A stretch of DNA of 64,000 nucleotides from Candidatus Paralachnospira caecorum (GTDB lineage: Bacteria; Bacillota; Clostridia; Lachnospirales; Lachnospiraceae), in the NCBI GenBank assembly GCA_904379015.1, contig CAJFHG010000009.1, forward strand, positions 1-64,000, given 5' to 3'. The position numbers were made by a program, and so were the translations under genes. The notes below the pieces were generated by a model, which saw only the letters and a list, made by a program, of their open reading frames with translations, ran no database searches and was not told the DNA's origin. Position 1 is the stretch's first letter; each line of letters starts with the position of its first letter. This document shows, one piece after another, positions 52,402-62,272 of the stretch.

Positions 52402-52766
52402 TTGCTCACCTTCCTTGTCAAATTAATTCGCAAGCCTTACTTTTATCTGTTTTGTTTTTCTTTCGTCCTCTGCACACCGAAGAAAAATAACAAGCAGGCA
52501 AATAATATAAAGCTCCGCAATCGAATTTAAGCATATCACATATTGTGCAAATTATCTAGTCCAAACCTGTTTTTTCCTGTGCAAAAAAAGGTTTTCAAGG
52601 CGCCGGAAAAAAACAGCAGATAACTGCTCCCGCCGCGCACACGATCAGCCCGCCCGGGGATACAGACGCACCCTGTTTCTCTTAGAAAAATATAGACAAA
52701 ATCATCTGTAAGTGCTAAAGTAAGAAATGGACGGAATCGTCTGTATTTTTTCAGGAGGGAAACATC
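52402..52766. other. Divergent intergenic region, rnfC2 / antiporter
   Basis: 365 nt without a gene. It contains the leader of rnfC2 (-) and of the antiporter gene (+), an imperfect hairpin with A/T-rich arms at about 52564-52594 (AACCT-T5 with A6-AGGTT on the minus strand), and a TATTGTGCAA motif. I could not find a convincing -35/-10 pair in either direction. No tRNA or riboswitch signature seen. Confidence 0.4.
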
Positions 52767-54026
52767 ATGGATATTTTACTTCAAGTGCTGAGGCTTGCCG
52801 CCTCTGTTGTCATTGCATTCTGCGCCGGGAAAATCATTTCCAGACTCAAGCTCCCGGCCATTCTCGGATGGCTGATCACAGGAATGGTCATCGGCCCCCA
52901 CGCCCTGGATCTGCTGGGAACCCCCATTCTGGATTCCAAATGGTTTGAAATCGTAAAGAGCATTTTTGAATGTACGTTCGGACTGATGATCGGAACCGAG
53001 CTGATCTGGAAACAAATGAAAAAGGCCGGCGCACAGATCATCGTTACCACCATTACAGAATCGGTGGGAACCTTTCTTGTGGTCAGCCTGGTGTTTGGTA
53101 TCATTTTCTGGTTTACAGGAACCCCCATATATCTTGCTTTTATGTTTGGAGGCATTGCGCTGGCGACGGCTCCCGCGCCGTCTCTTTCTGTCGTCACAAC
53201 CTTAAAGACCTCCGGACCGGTTACCAAAACCCTGATTCCCATGGCGGCTCTGGACGATCTGGTCGGAGCGCTCGTCTTCTTTACCGTGATCGCCCTGGTA
53301 TCCGCCCATCTGGCTACGGATGGCATGTCGGTTCCCATGGTCATTTTTCTGGTATTTCTTCCGGTCTTCATCGGAATCGCCACAGGCTTCGTCGCGGGAA
53401 AGCTCATGCAGCGGGCCAAAAGTCAGAAATCCCTTCTGGCTGTCATGCTGATCATGATGCTGGTTTCCGTCGCCATCGGTTACTGGATCAACAGTATGCT
53501 GGACAGTTCCATCCTGAACTTTATGCTCATCGGAATGTCCTTCACGACCGTTTTCGCCAATATGATCACCCAGGAGCAGATTGATGAGATCATGAAGGTG
53601 ATGAATCCCTTCATCGGACTGGCAATGATCGTTGTGATCCTGAGCCTCGGTGCGCCCCTGGATTACCATCTGGTCTTCGGCGCCGGCATTTATACCGCCG
53701 TCTATATCATTTCCCGGGCCATTGGAAAATACGCGGGCGCTTATTTCGGCGCCGCCGTCACCCACGCTCCGGATACTGTGAAAAAATATCTGGGCTTTAC
53801 GCTGCTGCCTCATTCCGGCGTTTCTCTCGTTTTCACCGGGATCGCCGTCTCTGTTTTAAGCGGGCCCGCCCCGGAATGTGCTTCCATCATCCAGGGAACC
53901 ATCGCGGCTGCCGCCGTGATCAACGAGATCATTGCGGTATTTATGGCCAAAAAAGGATTTGAATGGGCCGGTGAAGTGCCCGGCAGCCAGTCCGGCAAAC
54001 AATCAAAGAAGGTGCATGCGGCATGA
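52767..54026 (+). CDS. Cation:proton antiporter, CPA2 type
   Basis: 419 residues, about 12-13 membrane helices of the Na/H exchanger domain. AGKIISRLKLPAILGWLITGMVIGPHAL is the typical CPA2 first-helix pattern and ALATAPAPSLSVVTTLKTSGPVTKTLIPMAALDDLVGALVFF contains the DD ion-binding helix; the C-terminal NADP-binding domain of KefB/C types is missing. The exported ion is unknown. AGGAGGG precedes ATG 52767. The TetR gene overlaps its end by 4 nt. Confidence 0.9.
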   Translation: MDILLQVLRLAASVVIAFCAGKIISRLKLPAILGWLITGMVIGPHALDLLGTPILDSKWFEIVKSIFECTFGLMIGTELIWKQMKKAGAQIIVTTITESVGTFLVVSLVFGIIFWFTGTPIYLAFMFGGIALATAPAPSLSVVTTLKTSGPVTKTLIPMAALDDLVGALVFFTVIALVSAHLATDGMSVPMVIFLVFLPVFIGIATGFVAGKLMQRAKSQKSLLAVMLIMMLVSVAIGYWINSMLDSSILNFMLIGMSFTTVFANMITQEQIDEIMKVMNPFIGLAMIVVILSLGAPLDYHLVFGAGIYTAVYIISRAIGKYAGAYFGAAVTHAPDTVKKYLGFTLLPHSGVSLVFTGIAVSVLSGPAPECASIIQGTIAAAAVINEIIAVFMAKKGFEWAGEVPGSQSGKQSKKVHAA

Positions 54027-54640
54027 CACAGGAAGAACGTCAGGAACGGAGCAGAGAACTGATCTATCAGGCCGCCCTGGATGAATTCGGCGCCGCGGAT
54101 TTCGACGCGGTCACCATGGACAGGATCTGTTCCTCCCATAAAATTTCCAAGGGAATGATGTACCATTATTTTCCCAACAAAGAAGCCCTGTTTCTTTTCT
54201 GCGCAGAACGGATTTTCCTGGAGCTGAAGCAGTATCTGGAAGAACGGGCCGGAGAACTCGACAGCCTGCCGGCTTTTGAAGCAGTCAAGGCTTTTTATGT
54301 GATGCGGGAATCTTTTTTCCTCACCCGCAAACGAGAAAAGCATATTTTTGAAAATGCCGCGTTTTATCCGCCGAAAGCGCTGGCAGAACAGATTCAGAAG
54401 CTGCGGGAGCCACTGCGCAGGCTCAATCATCAGTTTGTCAACCGGCATATTTCCCGCATCACGCTGCGGGATGGCATCGATCCGGACAAAGCCATCCGGT
54501 ATCTGGACAGCATCTCTTCCTCATTCTGGACAGTGATGGAGCAGTACCGCAGAAAAGAAGCCCCCTCTGACCTGCACTCCATGCTGGCGATTTCAGAAGA
54601 GCTCATGAACATGATGCTGTTCGGCATTGCGGAACCTTAA
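54023..54640 (+). CDS. TetR-family transcriptional regulator
   Basis: 205 residues. N-terminal TetR helix-turn-helix (ELIYQAALDEFGAADFDAVTMDRICSSHKISKGMMYHYFPNKEALF) and an all-helical ligand domain. It overlaps the antiporter stop by 4 nt (ATGA), so the two are co-expressed and the regulator likely controls that operon. The ligand cannot be predicted. Confidence 0.92.
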   Translation: MTQEERQERSRELIYQAALDEFGAADFDAVTMDRICSSHKISKGMMYHYFPNKEALFLFCAERIFLELKQYLEERAGELDSLPAFEAVKAFYVMRESFFLTRKREKHIFENAAFYPPKALAEQIQKLREPLRRLNHQFVNRHISRITLRDGIDPDKAIRYLDSISSSFWTVMEQYRRKEAPSDLHSMLAISEELMNMMLFGIAEP

Positions 54641-54708
54641 TCCCCGTCAGTCAGGTTCTTTCAGGAGGCTCACAGCAGCTTTTTCATAAAAACGGTATCC
54701 TCTCTCTT

Positions 54709-55185
54709 TCATAATGATTCAGACTCCGGTTCCTGCAGTACAAGCTGCCCCGGCAGGCGAAGCTTCTCTTTGAACGGAAACTGCGCGTCAAAGGCTTCCG
54801 CCTCCTCATCCTTTACAAAATATCCCTCCGGCGTATCATACGTTCCCGCAGCTGAATCAAGGAATCCGGCCTCCAGTTCCCGGACCAGAAAATAGGGCAG
54901 CTCCTGGTCCGCCGGCGCCCCGGCAGGCCGGATTCCTCTGGATGACCCCGCTGTAAAACCGGATTTTTCGTAAAATGCCGGATTCCCCTCAATACAGATC
55001 ACTTTTTCCCCCATTGCCTCTGCTCTTCTCATCGACTCATCCAGAAGGATTTTTCCCAGGCCGCGGCGCTGATACTCCGGATGAATGCTGAGAGGGCCGA
55101 AAGTCAGAACCGGGATCCTTCTGCCGTCCAGGGTACGGATCCATGCCCGCGTATATAAAATATGGCCAATCAGCGTCCCCTGAAA
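54709..55185 (-). pseudogene. GNAT N-acetyltransferase, 5'-truncated remnant
   Basis: The frame reads ..GTLIGHILYTRAWIRTLDGRR .. LTFGPLSIHPEYQRRGLGKILLDESM .. VICIEGNPAFYEKSGF, a good acetyl-CoA binding domain (QRRGLG) of the GNAT family, then a C-terminal tail to 54709. The expected first 30-50 residues are missing and no start codon is seen in frame before homology stops near 55180, where an oppositely oriented kinase fragment begins. The ORF track shows only the part from ATG 55032, which lacks the CoA loop. Confidence 0.7.
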
Positions 55186-55553
55186 TTGAGCCTTCCGCTG
55201 ATTTCTGCAGCGGTCACCTGATGATAAACGGCAATGAAGAAGCGGTCCGGCGCACCCTGCAGAATCTGATCAGGAACGCCCTGGTCCACGGTCAGTCTCA
55301 GATCAGCCTATCTCTTTTCTGCCGCGGCGACCAGGCAGGATTCCGCTGCTCCAACGATACGGAACATCCGGATGAAATTGATATCAATCAGATCTTCAGC
55401 CGTTTCTACAAAGCAGATGCCGCCAGGACCCATACCTCCGCCGTCCTGGGGCTTTCCATCGCGAAAGGCCTGACGGAACGGATGGGCGGATCCATTTCCG
55501 CCGCTCTGGAAGACAATCTCTTTACTGTGGAAATCCTGTTTCCTCTGAAATAA
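55143..55553 (+). pseudogene. Sensor histidine kinase, ATPase-domain remnant
   Basis: The ORF is 136 residues; kinase homology starts about residue 22 (LMINGNEEAVRRTLQNLIRNALVHG, the N box), then IFSRFYKADAAR (F box) and TSAVLGLSIAKGLTERMGG (G2 box, with Ala-Val where GSG is usual), ending in VEILFPLK. Sensor, HAMP and phospho-acceptor His regions are absent, and there is no response regulator nearby. The first 20 residues overlap the GNAT remnant on the other strand and are probably not kinase sequence. Confidence 0.72.
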
Positions 55554-55580
55554 CCCCCCTCTTTCCTTTTCCGCAGACGG

Positions 55581-55620
55581 GAAAAGCGCCCGGGAACATC
55601 GTTCCTGAGCGCTTTTCTCA
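55581..55620. terminator. Bidirectional terminator between kinase remnant and GH92 gene
   Basis: GAAAAGCGC (55581-55589) and GCGCTTTTC (55609-55617) enclose an inner GGAAC/GTTCC pair. A and T runs in the arms give a U-rich end on both strands. Confidence 0.75.
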
Positions 55621-55653
55621 CTTATTTCTTATGGGTATATTTTGTGTGCTGTT

Positions 55654-58600
55654 TTACCAGTACAGATCTGTGAATCTGGACAGGATCGTCGCGCACTCTT
55701 CACGTGACGCGTTGCCCTGAGGATCCAGCTCTGTCTGATTGTATTTGCCGGAGATCACTCCTGTCGCAACTGCCCATGACATTGCTTCTTCCGCGAACGC
55801 GTCCACAGAATCCGCATCCTTGTATCCGCTGTAGTCCGCGCGGGCACTTGTATCATAGCCCTTCATATTCGCGTAGCGGAACATCATCACTGCCAGTTCC
55901 TGACGCTGGATATTTCTTACAGGCATGAACAGTCCGGTCGTATCGTAACCGGTGATGATTTTATTTTCCACGCCCCAGAGGATCGCGTCAGCATAATAGT
56001 CATCTTCCAGAACATCCGGGAAGATAGCCTGATATTCCATTTCAGGTTCTCCCTCCATTCTGTGCAGGGTCATAGCGAACTGGCCGCGGACCAGAGTATC
56101 GTACGGTCCGAAGTTGCCGTTGGAGTATCCTGACATCAGGCCCTTGACATACACGTCATAGATGTAGTAGAAGGACCAGTTTTCAGAAGACACGTCTCCG
56201 TATACATTCTCGAATTCCTTGTAGCTTGCCAGCTGCTCCTCTGCGGCTTCCAGAACAGCCCGGTTGGTGACCAGAGGCTTCTCTGTATCGTCGCGCAGAG
56301 CGTCATAGGCTGCTCTTGCGGCCGTGATGGCATCCTCAGAATCCAGTGTCACTTCACCGATCGCATTGATCATATCGACAACTGCCGCTGCTGCGTTCGG
56401 ATCCGTATTGTCAAAGCGGAACCAGTCTACGTTGCATACGTAGGAATGACTTCCGTCATTTCTGAATACCAGATATACTGTATGATGTCCCGGCGTGATG
56501 CCTTCCTTCACCTCAGCCGTGCTTACCAGCTGATAATCCCGCCAGGATCCGGTCTTGGGCACTTCAATGGTCAGGATCAGGTTGTCCGGATTTTCCATAT
56601 CATCCAGATAAACCTCAACCCATCCGCCTGCATCGCTGGACTGTGCGGAATAGTAGATTTCAAAGTAATCTGTGCCTTCTCCGAATACGATATCCTCGTA
56701 GGAAGCCCAGGTATTTCTCTGAACACCGCCGATATTGGGACCATCGTCTACGATCTTGGAATCCTTATCGGAGAATCTCTCCGCCTCGATCTTCTCATAT
56801 GCGTCGCGGATATTATTGACACGGGTTACAATGTCAAGCAGCGCATAGTAGGCATCCAGGATCTCAGACAGATCGGCATCTTCCTTCGCAAGGACGGCTT
56901 CCGCCGCTGCGATCTGCGTATCCAGGAGTGTCTTGATCTCGCTGTCAAGCTCGTCTGTTGACAGACTGTGCGCCTCTTCTGTCAGCTGAACCAGCTGCTC
57001 TCTGGGCTCCACGGCCTCTGTTTCGGCCAGGAACTCAACCTCAGCCAGGCTTGTTCCGCCGGTCAGCTCGATCTTGTACAGATTGTAGGCTTCCGCGCTG
57101 TTGACCGCAAAAGGTCTGGTGTACTGCGTCCATTCAAAGGTCAGGTTGTCGTAAGCGGCCAGCTCGGTCCACTCTCCGCCCTTCATGGCGCCGTAGATCT
57201 TGACGGCTGTGGGAGCCGTGCCTTCTTCCTTGCCGGAGGTCAGAGTGACCATCGTCACCTTTGTACCCTCGTCGGAGGCGTATACCAGGGTGGTCGTCTC
57301 CCCGTTCAGGGCCACTTCCGTGCCGGACGTATTGTCGATCAGGCCCGCGACGCCCTCGATATTTCCATAAAGGGTATCGTCTGCCGCGTCAGCTGTAGTC
57401 ACGTCTGCCGCATTGTCGACTGCCTCTGTATAAGAGTCTGTCGCGTCCATATCAGGTGAAGGGATCTCATCGCCCTCTGTGATGGAGGAAGGAAGAGAAT
57501 CTTCGCTGCTTCCCCACTCCTCATTGGGAGTGCTTCCCATGTTGAATACGATCTCTGCGCCGTTCGCCAGGTCTTCATGGCTAAAATAGCACTTGTCGTA
57601 CGCTTCGCCGTTCAGAGTCATGCTCTGGATGTAAACATTTTCATCACTGTTATTGTTCGCAGTAATCTTGATCTGCTTGCCGTTGTCCATATTGACAGTC
57701 ACGGAATCAAACAGAGGAGAACCGATGGTGTACTCGCCGCTGCCCATGTTGGTCGGATAGAATCCGAGCGCGGAGAAAATATACCATCCGGACATCTCGC
57801 CGTTGTCCTCGTCGCCCAGGTAGCCCTGTCCGAAGGTGGAGCCGACAAAGCAGCGTTTCAGGATATCTCTTACATAATACTGTGCTTTCCAGGGCTGTCC
57901 GGCATAATCATACATATAAAGGATGTGATGAGACGGCTGGTTGTTATGGCCCAGCTGACCCAGCTTGACCTCGCGGGCTTCCTTCTGCTCGTGGATGCCG
58001 CCGTTGCCGCCCTCAGCGCCGTAGCCGCTGAACGGTGTGTAATCTATCAGAATGCTGTCAATTTTGGCTGCCAGAGCATCCCTGCCGCCATAAAGATTCG
58101 CAAGGCCCTGCGCATCCTGAGGGACAGACACGGACATGTTGTATCCGTTCGTCTCGGTATAATCGCCCTGCCAACGAACGGGATCATATTCACCGTCCGT
58201 ATTGTTTGCTGTTGTCCAGGCGCCGTTGGCTTCCTTGCCGCGCAGCCACATGTCATCAATTTCGCCGCCGGCCTGATAGAACAGCAGCGCATAGTTCTGG
58301 GCCCTGTTCAGATAATACTGGTACTCGGACTCATAAGCGGCCTTCTTTGCGGGATCTGTTTCCGCTTCAGCCAGATTCTTTGCCATCTGGGCAATGCCAT
58401 AGTCGTTGATGTAGCTCTCGATAGACCAGGAGAAATTCTCGGAGGTTCCGGCAACATACCCCTGGAAGATGGAAGTCTCAAGGTTCTTCCGGCCGCCGCC
58501 TGTCAAATTGGAGGAAACGGTAGCGGAATTCCTTAAAGTGGACTTGTAAGCATCCTCATAGTTGAACTCGATTCCTTTTTCGATCGCGTCACCGAAGACA

Positions 58601-61005
58601 ACGTCGCTGCTGGTACCAACCATGCTGTTGGTTCCGCCGGGCGCTACCCATCTGGGTACCCAGCCGTTGGACTGATAATGCTCAACCAGGCCGTTCAGCA
58701 GTTCGGTGTCATAATTAGGCGTAAACAGAGAATATGCCGCCCAGGTAGTACGGTAGGTATCCCAGAAGCCGTTATTGATATAAATCTTTCCGTCTTCGAT
58801 CTCATGCTCCCCGTAAGGGCTGCGGTACTGCCATACAGGCTCCTCAGCGGTGCCCGTGTTCTCGGACATGTTGTTGGGATACATATACAGACGGTAAATG
58901 CTGGAGTACAGGGAAATCAGTTCTTCTTCTGTCGCGCCCTCCACATCTGTAATGATGCTTAAGGTATCGTCCCAGACTCCCTGAGCTTCTGCCATGACCT
59001 CATCAAAGGTCTTGCCGCCCACTTCCAGCTCCATGTTCTTCTGTGCCTGTTCTTCACTGATATAGGAAGTTGCCAGATAAAGAACAACCTCTTCCGTATC
59101 AAAGGAAGCGATGCCCTGTTTGCCGGATACGCGGGTAAATGTGGGAGCTACGCTGAACTCACCATATACATACATTCTCTGGGAACCGTTGCCTGTATGG
59201 TCGCTGTAGGCCGTAAAGCTCTGTCCGTCCTCAGAGAAGGTCAGGCCGCCGCCCGCGTTCACACAGTCAAATACAAGGTTTTTGTACTCTGTGTCTGCGT
59301 CAAACGTCGCTCTGACAACGCCGGCATGATCCGTCGCCGTTACTTCCATCCTGGCGCCCGCCGCGTTGGCCGGATCGCCGTTTGCTTTGAAATCGTCAAA
59401 GTCCACACTGTAGTAATGGGCCTTTGCCACTTCCTGATCATGGGAGAATTCAGAACGGACACTGCTCTGGTTGATCGCTCCTTTTTCAGGCTCGATAGAG
59501 GTATTGACCATGAACTGCCAGGTGCCTCTGTCGCCGGTCCAGTAGGAAGCCTCATGGCTGATGCTCATATACTGGAGCTGAGTATCCTGGTAATCATAGG
59601 TCTTGGTGCTGGCGTAGTTGGTGCAGGGAACCCAGAAATTAAACCCGTTGGGCGCCGTCACCGCAGGAGCGGTCAGGCCTCTGGAGAAGCCGGGATCGTC
59701 ATTGGTTCCGCGCAGGATGTATACATAGTCAGACAGATGCTCATATTCCGTGTCGTCCTTTGTATAGATCTCAATATCATCGAACCATGTCCTGAAATAA
59801 GAAATATCACCCATGGTGTCCTTATCGAATACCACGAGGATCTGGTCGATGGTCTTGCCTGCCGCCACATCACCGATCTTGGAGTAGATCTGGTTCCACT
59901 GGCTTGTGGTCAAGATCCTGCTCTCACCCTGAGCAGCCGCGGTCATCTGTGTGCCGTTCTGGTCTTTTGCAGCCAGTTCGCTCAGATAGGTGCCGTCGTC
60001 AAACTTCAGGTCGATGGCCATGTACATCTGGGTATAATCATAGTCATAATTGCTGACCAGATCCGGGCAGAGCACATAGCTTAAATAGGTGTTGTCCTCA
60101 ACGGTTACATCCACATTGTCAAACAGGATATTGGACGCATAGGCGTTTTCGCCCATCATAGAGCCGGAAACCTCCAGCGCGCCCGCGCCGCTCCAGCCTA
60201 CGTTGTCAGACTGCGCCCACGCGTCTGCAGGACCGGATCCCACTCTGGTGATCATCATTTCCTTGATGGAACCGGGATCTTCAATTCCCGTCGCGAGGCT
60301 CAGATCAGCCAGCTGGTTCTCACTTCCATCGCTGTAGTTTTCTGTGACCTCCAGACGGTAATATTTGTAGGCAACTTCATTATCAGGGATCTCATAGACA
60401 TTCTGCTGGAATCTGGAGGCGAACTCCTGATCCTCCTGAGTATCCAGAGCTACCCACTCTTTTTCCTCGCCTTCATCATTGCTGGCCAGCAGAGTCCAGT
60501 CCTTGGGATCACGTCCCTTGGAATCATTTGCCGAGGTCAGCGCATAAATTTTAATGACCTGCGCGGTTTCCAGCTCAAACTCAACCCAGATCGGATTGTC
60601 CGCTGTGGGACGGTTTGCTCTGGTATAGAATTTTGTGCCGGAATTGCTGTCAAACAGGTTTGCATAAACCTCTCTGTCATTATACAGCTCGCTTCCGCTC
60701 AGATTGTCGAGTAAAACTGAATCCGTTATATCACCCTTCAGTTTTAATGCGGAATCCAGATCGCGGATATTCTCTGTGGCTCTTTCGCCTTCTTCAGAAA
60801 TTGATTCCTGAAAGCCCTCCATGACCGCTTCATCTTCTTCAAATGAAGTGGACCACTGGATCTTTTTAGTTCCGTTTTCATAATCGTCATGCGGTGTGGC
60901 AGCCAGTGCCGTGATGCCTGAAGCACACTGCAGGACGCTGGGAAGTACCATTGCCGCCGCCAGAACGGAAGCCGCAATTTTACTTCTGAATGTTCTCTTT
61001 TTCAT
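55654..61005 (-). CDS. Secreted GH92 alpha-mannosidase with CBM-like and SLH domains
   Basis: 1783 residues. Signal peptide about 1-36 (ending TALAA). Then an F5/8-type C-like domain (about 80-240), a jelly-roll-like region (about 250-430), the GH92 module (about 440-1190) with GFWDTYRTTWAAYSLFTPNY, GWVPRWVAPGGTNSMVGTSS, NQPSHHILYMYDYAG and GDEDNGEMSGWYIFSALGFYP; a second sugar-binding-like domain, a helical linker, a CBM6-like domain (about 1420-1550), and three SLH repeats (about 1600-1783) for wall attachment. GH92 enzymes are calcium-dependent alpha-mannosidases on N-glycans or mannans. It stands alone, with no transporter beside it. Confidence 0.93.
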   Translation of the reverse strand: MKKRTFRSKIAASVLAAAMVLPSVLQCASGITALAATPHDDYENGTKKIQWSTSFEEDEAVMEGFQESISEEGERATENIRDLDSALKLKGDITDSVLLDNLSGSELYNDREVYANLFDSNSGTKFYTRANRPTADNPIWVEFELETAQVIKIYALTSANDSKGRDPKDWTLLASNDEGEEKEWVALDTQEDQEFASRFQQNVYEIPDNEVAYKYYRLEVTENYSDGSENQLADLSLATGIEDPGSIKEMMITRVGSGPADAWAQSDNVGWSGAGALEVSGSMMGENAYASNILFDNVDVTVEDNTYLSYVLCPDLVSNYDYDYTQMYMAIDLKFDDGTYLSELAAKDQNGTQMTAAAQGESRILTTSQWNQIYSKIGDVAAGKTIDQILVVFDKDTMGDISYFRTWFDDIEIYTKDDTEYEHLSDYVYILRGTNDDPGFSRGLTAPAVTAPNGFNFWVPCTNYASTKTYDYQDTQLQYMSISHEASYWTGDRGTWQFMVNTSIEPEKGAINQSSVRSEFSHDQEVAKAHYYSVDFDDFKANGDPANAAGARMEVTATDHAGVVRATFDADTEYKNLVFDCVNAGGGLTFSEDGQSFTAYSDHTGNGSQRMYVYGEFSVAPTFTRVSGKQGIASFDTEEVVLYLATSYISEEQAQKNMELEVGGKTFDEVMAEAQGVWDDTLSIITDVEGATEEELISLYSSIYRLYMYPNNMSENTGTAEEPVWQYRSPYGEHEIEDGKIYINNGFWDTYRTTWAAYSLFTPNYDTELLNGLVEHYQSNGWVPRWVAPGGTNSMVGTSSDVVFGDAIEKGIEFNYEDAYKSTLRNSATVSSNLTGGGRKNLETSIFQGYVAGTSENFSWSIESYINDYGIAQMAKNLAEAETDPAKKAAYESEYQYYLNRAQNYALLFYQAGGEIDDMWLRGKEANGAWTTANNTDGEYDPVRWQGDYTETNGYNMSVSVPQDAQGLANLYGGRDALAAKIDSILIDYTPFSGYGAEGGNGGIHEQKEAREVKLGQLGHNNQPSHHILYMYDYAGQPWKAQYYVRDILKRCFVGSTFGQGYLGDEDNGEMSGWYIFSALGFYPTNMGSGEYTIGSPLFDSVTVNMDNGKQIKITANNNSDENVYIQSMTLNGEAYDKCYFSHEDLANGAEIVFNMGSTPNEEWGSSEDSLPSSITEGDEIPSPDMDATDSYTEAVDNAADVTTADAADDTLYGNIEGVAGLIDNTSGTEVALNGETTTLVYASDEGTKVTMVTLTSGKEEGTAPTAVKIYGAMKGGEWTELAAYDNLTFEWTQYTRPFAVNSAEAYNLYKIELTGGTSLAEVEFLAETEAVEPREQLVQLTEEAHSLSTDELDSEIKTLLDTQIAAAEAVLAKEDADLSEILDAYYALLDIVTRVNNIRDAYEKIEAERFSDKDSKIVDDGPNIGGVQRNTWASYEDIVFGEGTDYFEIYYSAQSSDAGGWVEVYLDDMENPDNLILTIEVPKTGSWRDYQLVSTAEVKEGITPGHHTVYLVFRNDGSHSYVCNVDWFRFDNTDPNAAAAVVDMINAIGEVTLDSEDAITAARAAYDALRDDTEKPLVTNRAVLEAAEEQLASYKEFENVYGDVSSENWSFYYIYDVYVKGLMSGYSNGNFGPYDTLVRGQFAMTLHRMEGEPEMEYQAIFPDVLEDDYYADAILWGVENKIITGYDTTGLFMPVRNIQRQELAVMMFRYANMKGYDTSARADYSGYKDADSVDAFAEEAMSWAVATGVISGKYNQTELDPQGNASREECATILSRFTDLYW

Positions 61006-61381
61006 GAAAACTCATAACCTCCCTTACGTTATAGTAGGCATGTTGATTCATGCTGCAAAGTTTGCTGCTGACTGAAAACTGTGATCTGCCGGTTTCCTCC
61101 CCCCTTTTCTCATTTATTTTTTTCAAAGTCAGTTCACAAACTCTCATAATTCGATTATAATAAAAAACAGCCCTGGAAACAGTGGGGTAAAATTATGATT
61201 TATGGGGGGATTATTGTGCAATTTAACCATGAAAGGCAGATTTTCCCGTGGCTTTTAGGCATTTTTTTATTTATTCTGCCTGACAGCAGGGAAAAGTGCC
61301 CTGCACTATGGGATTTCTGTACAAATTCCTGTGCGATTTGGCTGAAATGCGCAAAATATTAAACAGAAAGGCGGAACAACT
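61006..61381. other. Divergent intergenic region, GH92 / DUF368 genes
   Basis: 376 nt. On the minus strand a perfect TATAAT (rc at 61154-61159) lies 149 nt before the GH92 start, with only a weak CTGTTT at the -35 position; this suggests an activated or long-leader promoter. GCAGGG/CCCTGC (61286-61291, 61299-61304) is a small hairpin. For the plus-strand DUF368 gene no clear promoter was found. No RNA gene recognised. Confidence 0.45.
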
Positions 61382-62188
61382 ATGGAACCCATGATTTTAA
61401 TGAAAGGCTTTTTGATCGGCGCGTCTATGCTGATCCCGGGCGTCAGCGGAGGGACGATGGCCATGATTTTCGGCATATACGACAGGCTGATCTCCAGTAT
61501 CAGTTCTTTCATGAAGCACAAAAAAGAAAGCGCCCTGTTCCTTCTGCAGTTTGTAATCGGCGCGGGAGCGGCGTTTCTGATCCTGGCCGGCCCTATGGCG
61601 GCTCTGAGCAGGAATTTTCCCCGGGAAATGGCATTTTTCGTGATCGGAGCGATCGTCGGCGGCATTCCTGTCATTTATAAGGAGACCAAAGTAAAAAAAC
61701 TGTCTATCTACAGCCTCATTTACCTGGCGATCGGTCTGCTTCTGGTCGTTCTTTCCGGCATGATGCCCCGCAACCTGTTTTCAGCGGGCGACAGCAGCCT
61801 GATGGGATTTGTATTTCAGTTCATCGCAGGTATCCTGGGCGCCCTGGCACTGGTTCTTCCCGGTATTTCCTTCTCTTCCATGCTGTACATGATGGGCGTT
61901 TATGAAACGATCTTCGGGGCGATCGGAAACAGAGACGTGATGGGCGTTCTCCCCTTCGCGCTGGGATGCATCCTTGGGATTCTGCTCCTTACGAGATTCC
62001 TGGAGATTGCCATGAAAAAGTATCCTCATCCCACATATATGATCATCCTCGGATTCGTGATCGGATCCATCGGAGACATCATCGCCGAAATGCCCGGCCT
62101 GGCGGGGATCTGGAATACGCTTTTCTGCATTGTCCTGGCGGCTGTGGGCTTCATCTGCATCCGGCTCCTGTCCCGCTACGAAGAATAA
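61382..62188 (+). CDS. DUF368 polyprenyl-phosphate transporter (PopT-like)
   Basis: 268 residues, eight or so membrane helices. The duplicated family motif is clear: GASMLIPGVSGGTMAMIFGIYDRLI near the start and ALALVLPGISFSSMLYMMGVYE in the second half. DUF368 proteins (PopT) were shown to be undecaprenyl-phosphate translocases that recycle the lipid carrier for wall synthesis. Starts at ATG 61382 with AAGGCGG upstream. A terminator follows. Assignment to PopT function is by family. Confidence 0.9.
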   Translation: MEPMILMKGFLIGASMLIPGVSGGTMAMIFGIYDRLISSISSFMKHKKESALFLLQFVIGAGAAFLILAGPMAALSRNFPREMAFFVIGAIVGGIPVIYKETKVKKLSIYSLIYLAIGLLLVVLSGMMPRNLFSAGDSSLMGFVFQFIAGILGALALVLPGISFSSMLYMMGVYETIFGAIGNRDVMGVLPFALGCILGILLLTRFLEIAMKKYPHPTYMIILGFVIGSIGDIIAEMPGLAGIWNTLFCIVLAAVGFICIRLLSRYEE

Positions 62189-62203
62189 AAAGCCGGATCA
62201 GAA

Positions 62204-62250
62204 AAAGAGAGCATCGATCCTCCGCGGGTACCGGTGCTCTCTTTCCATTT
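62204..62250 (+). terminator. Terminator after the DUF368 gene
   Basis: AAAGAGAGCA (62204-62213) pairs with TGCTCTCTTT (62235-62244), followed by CCATTTCATTTTTATTT. Perfect 10-bp stem with a long partly paired loop. Confidence 0.75.
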
Positions 62251-62272
62251 CATTTTTATTTCTTTATTTCTT

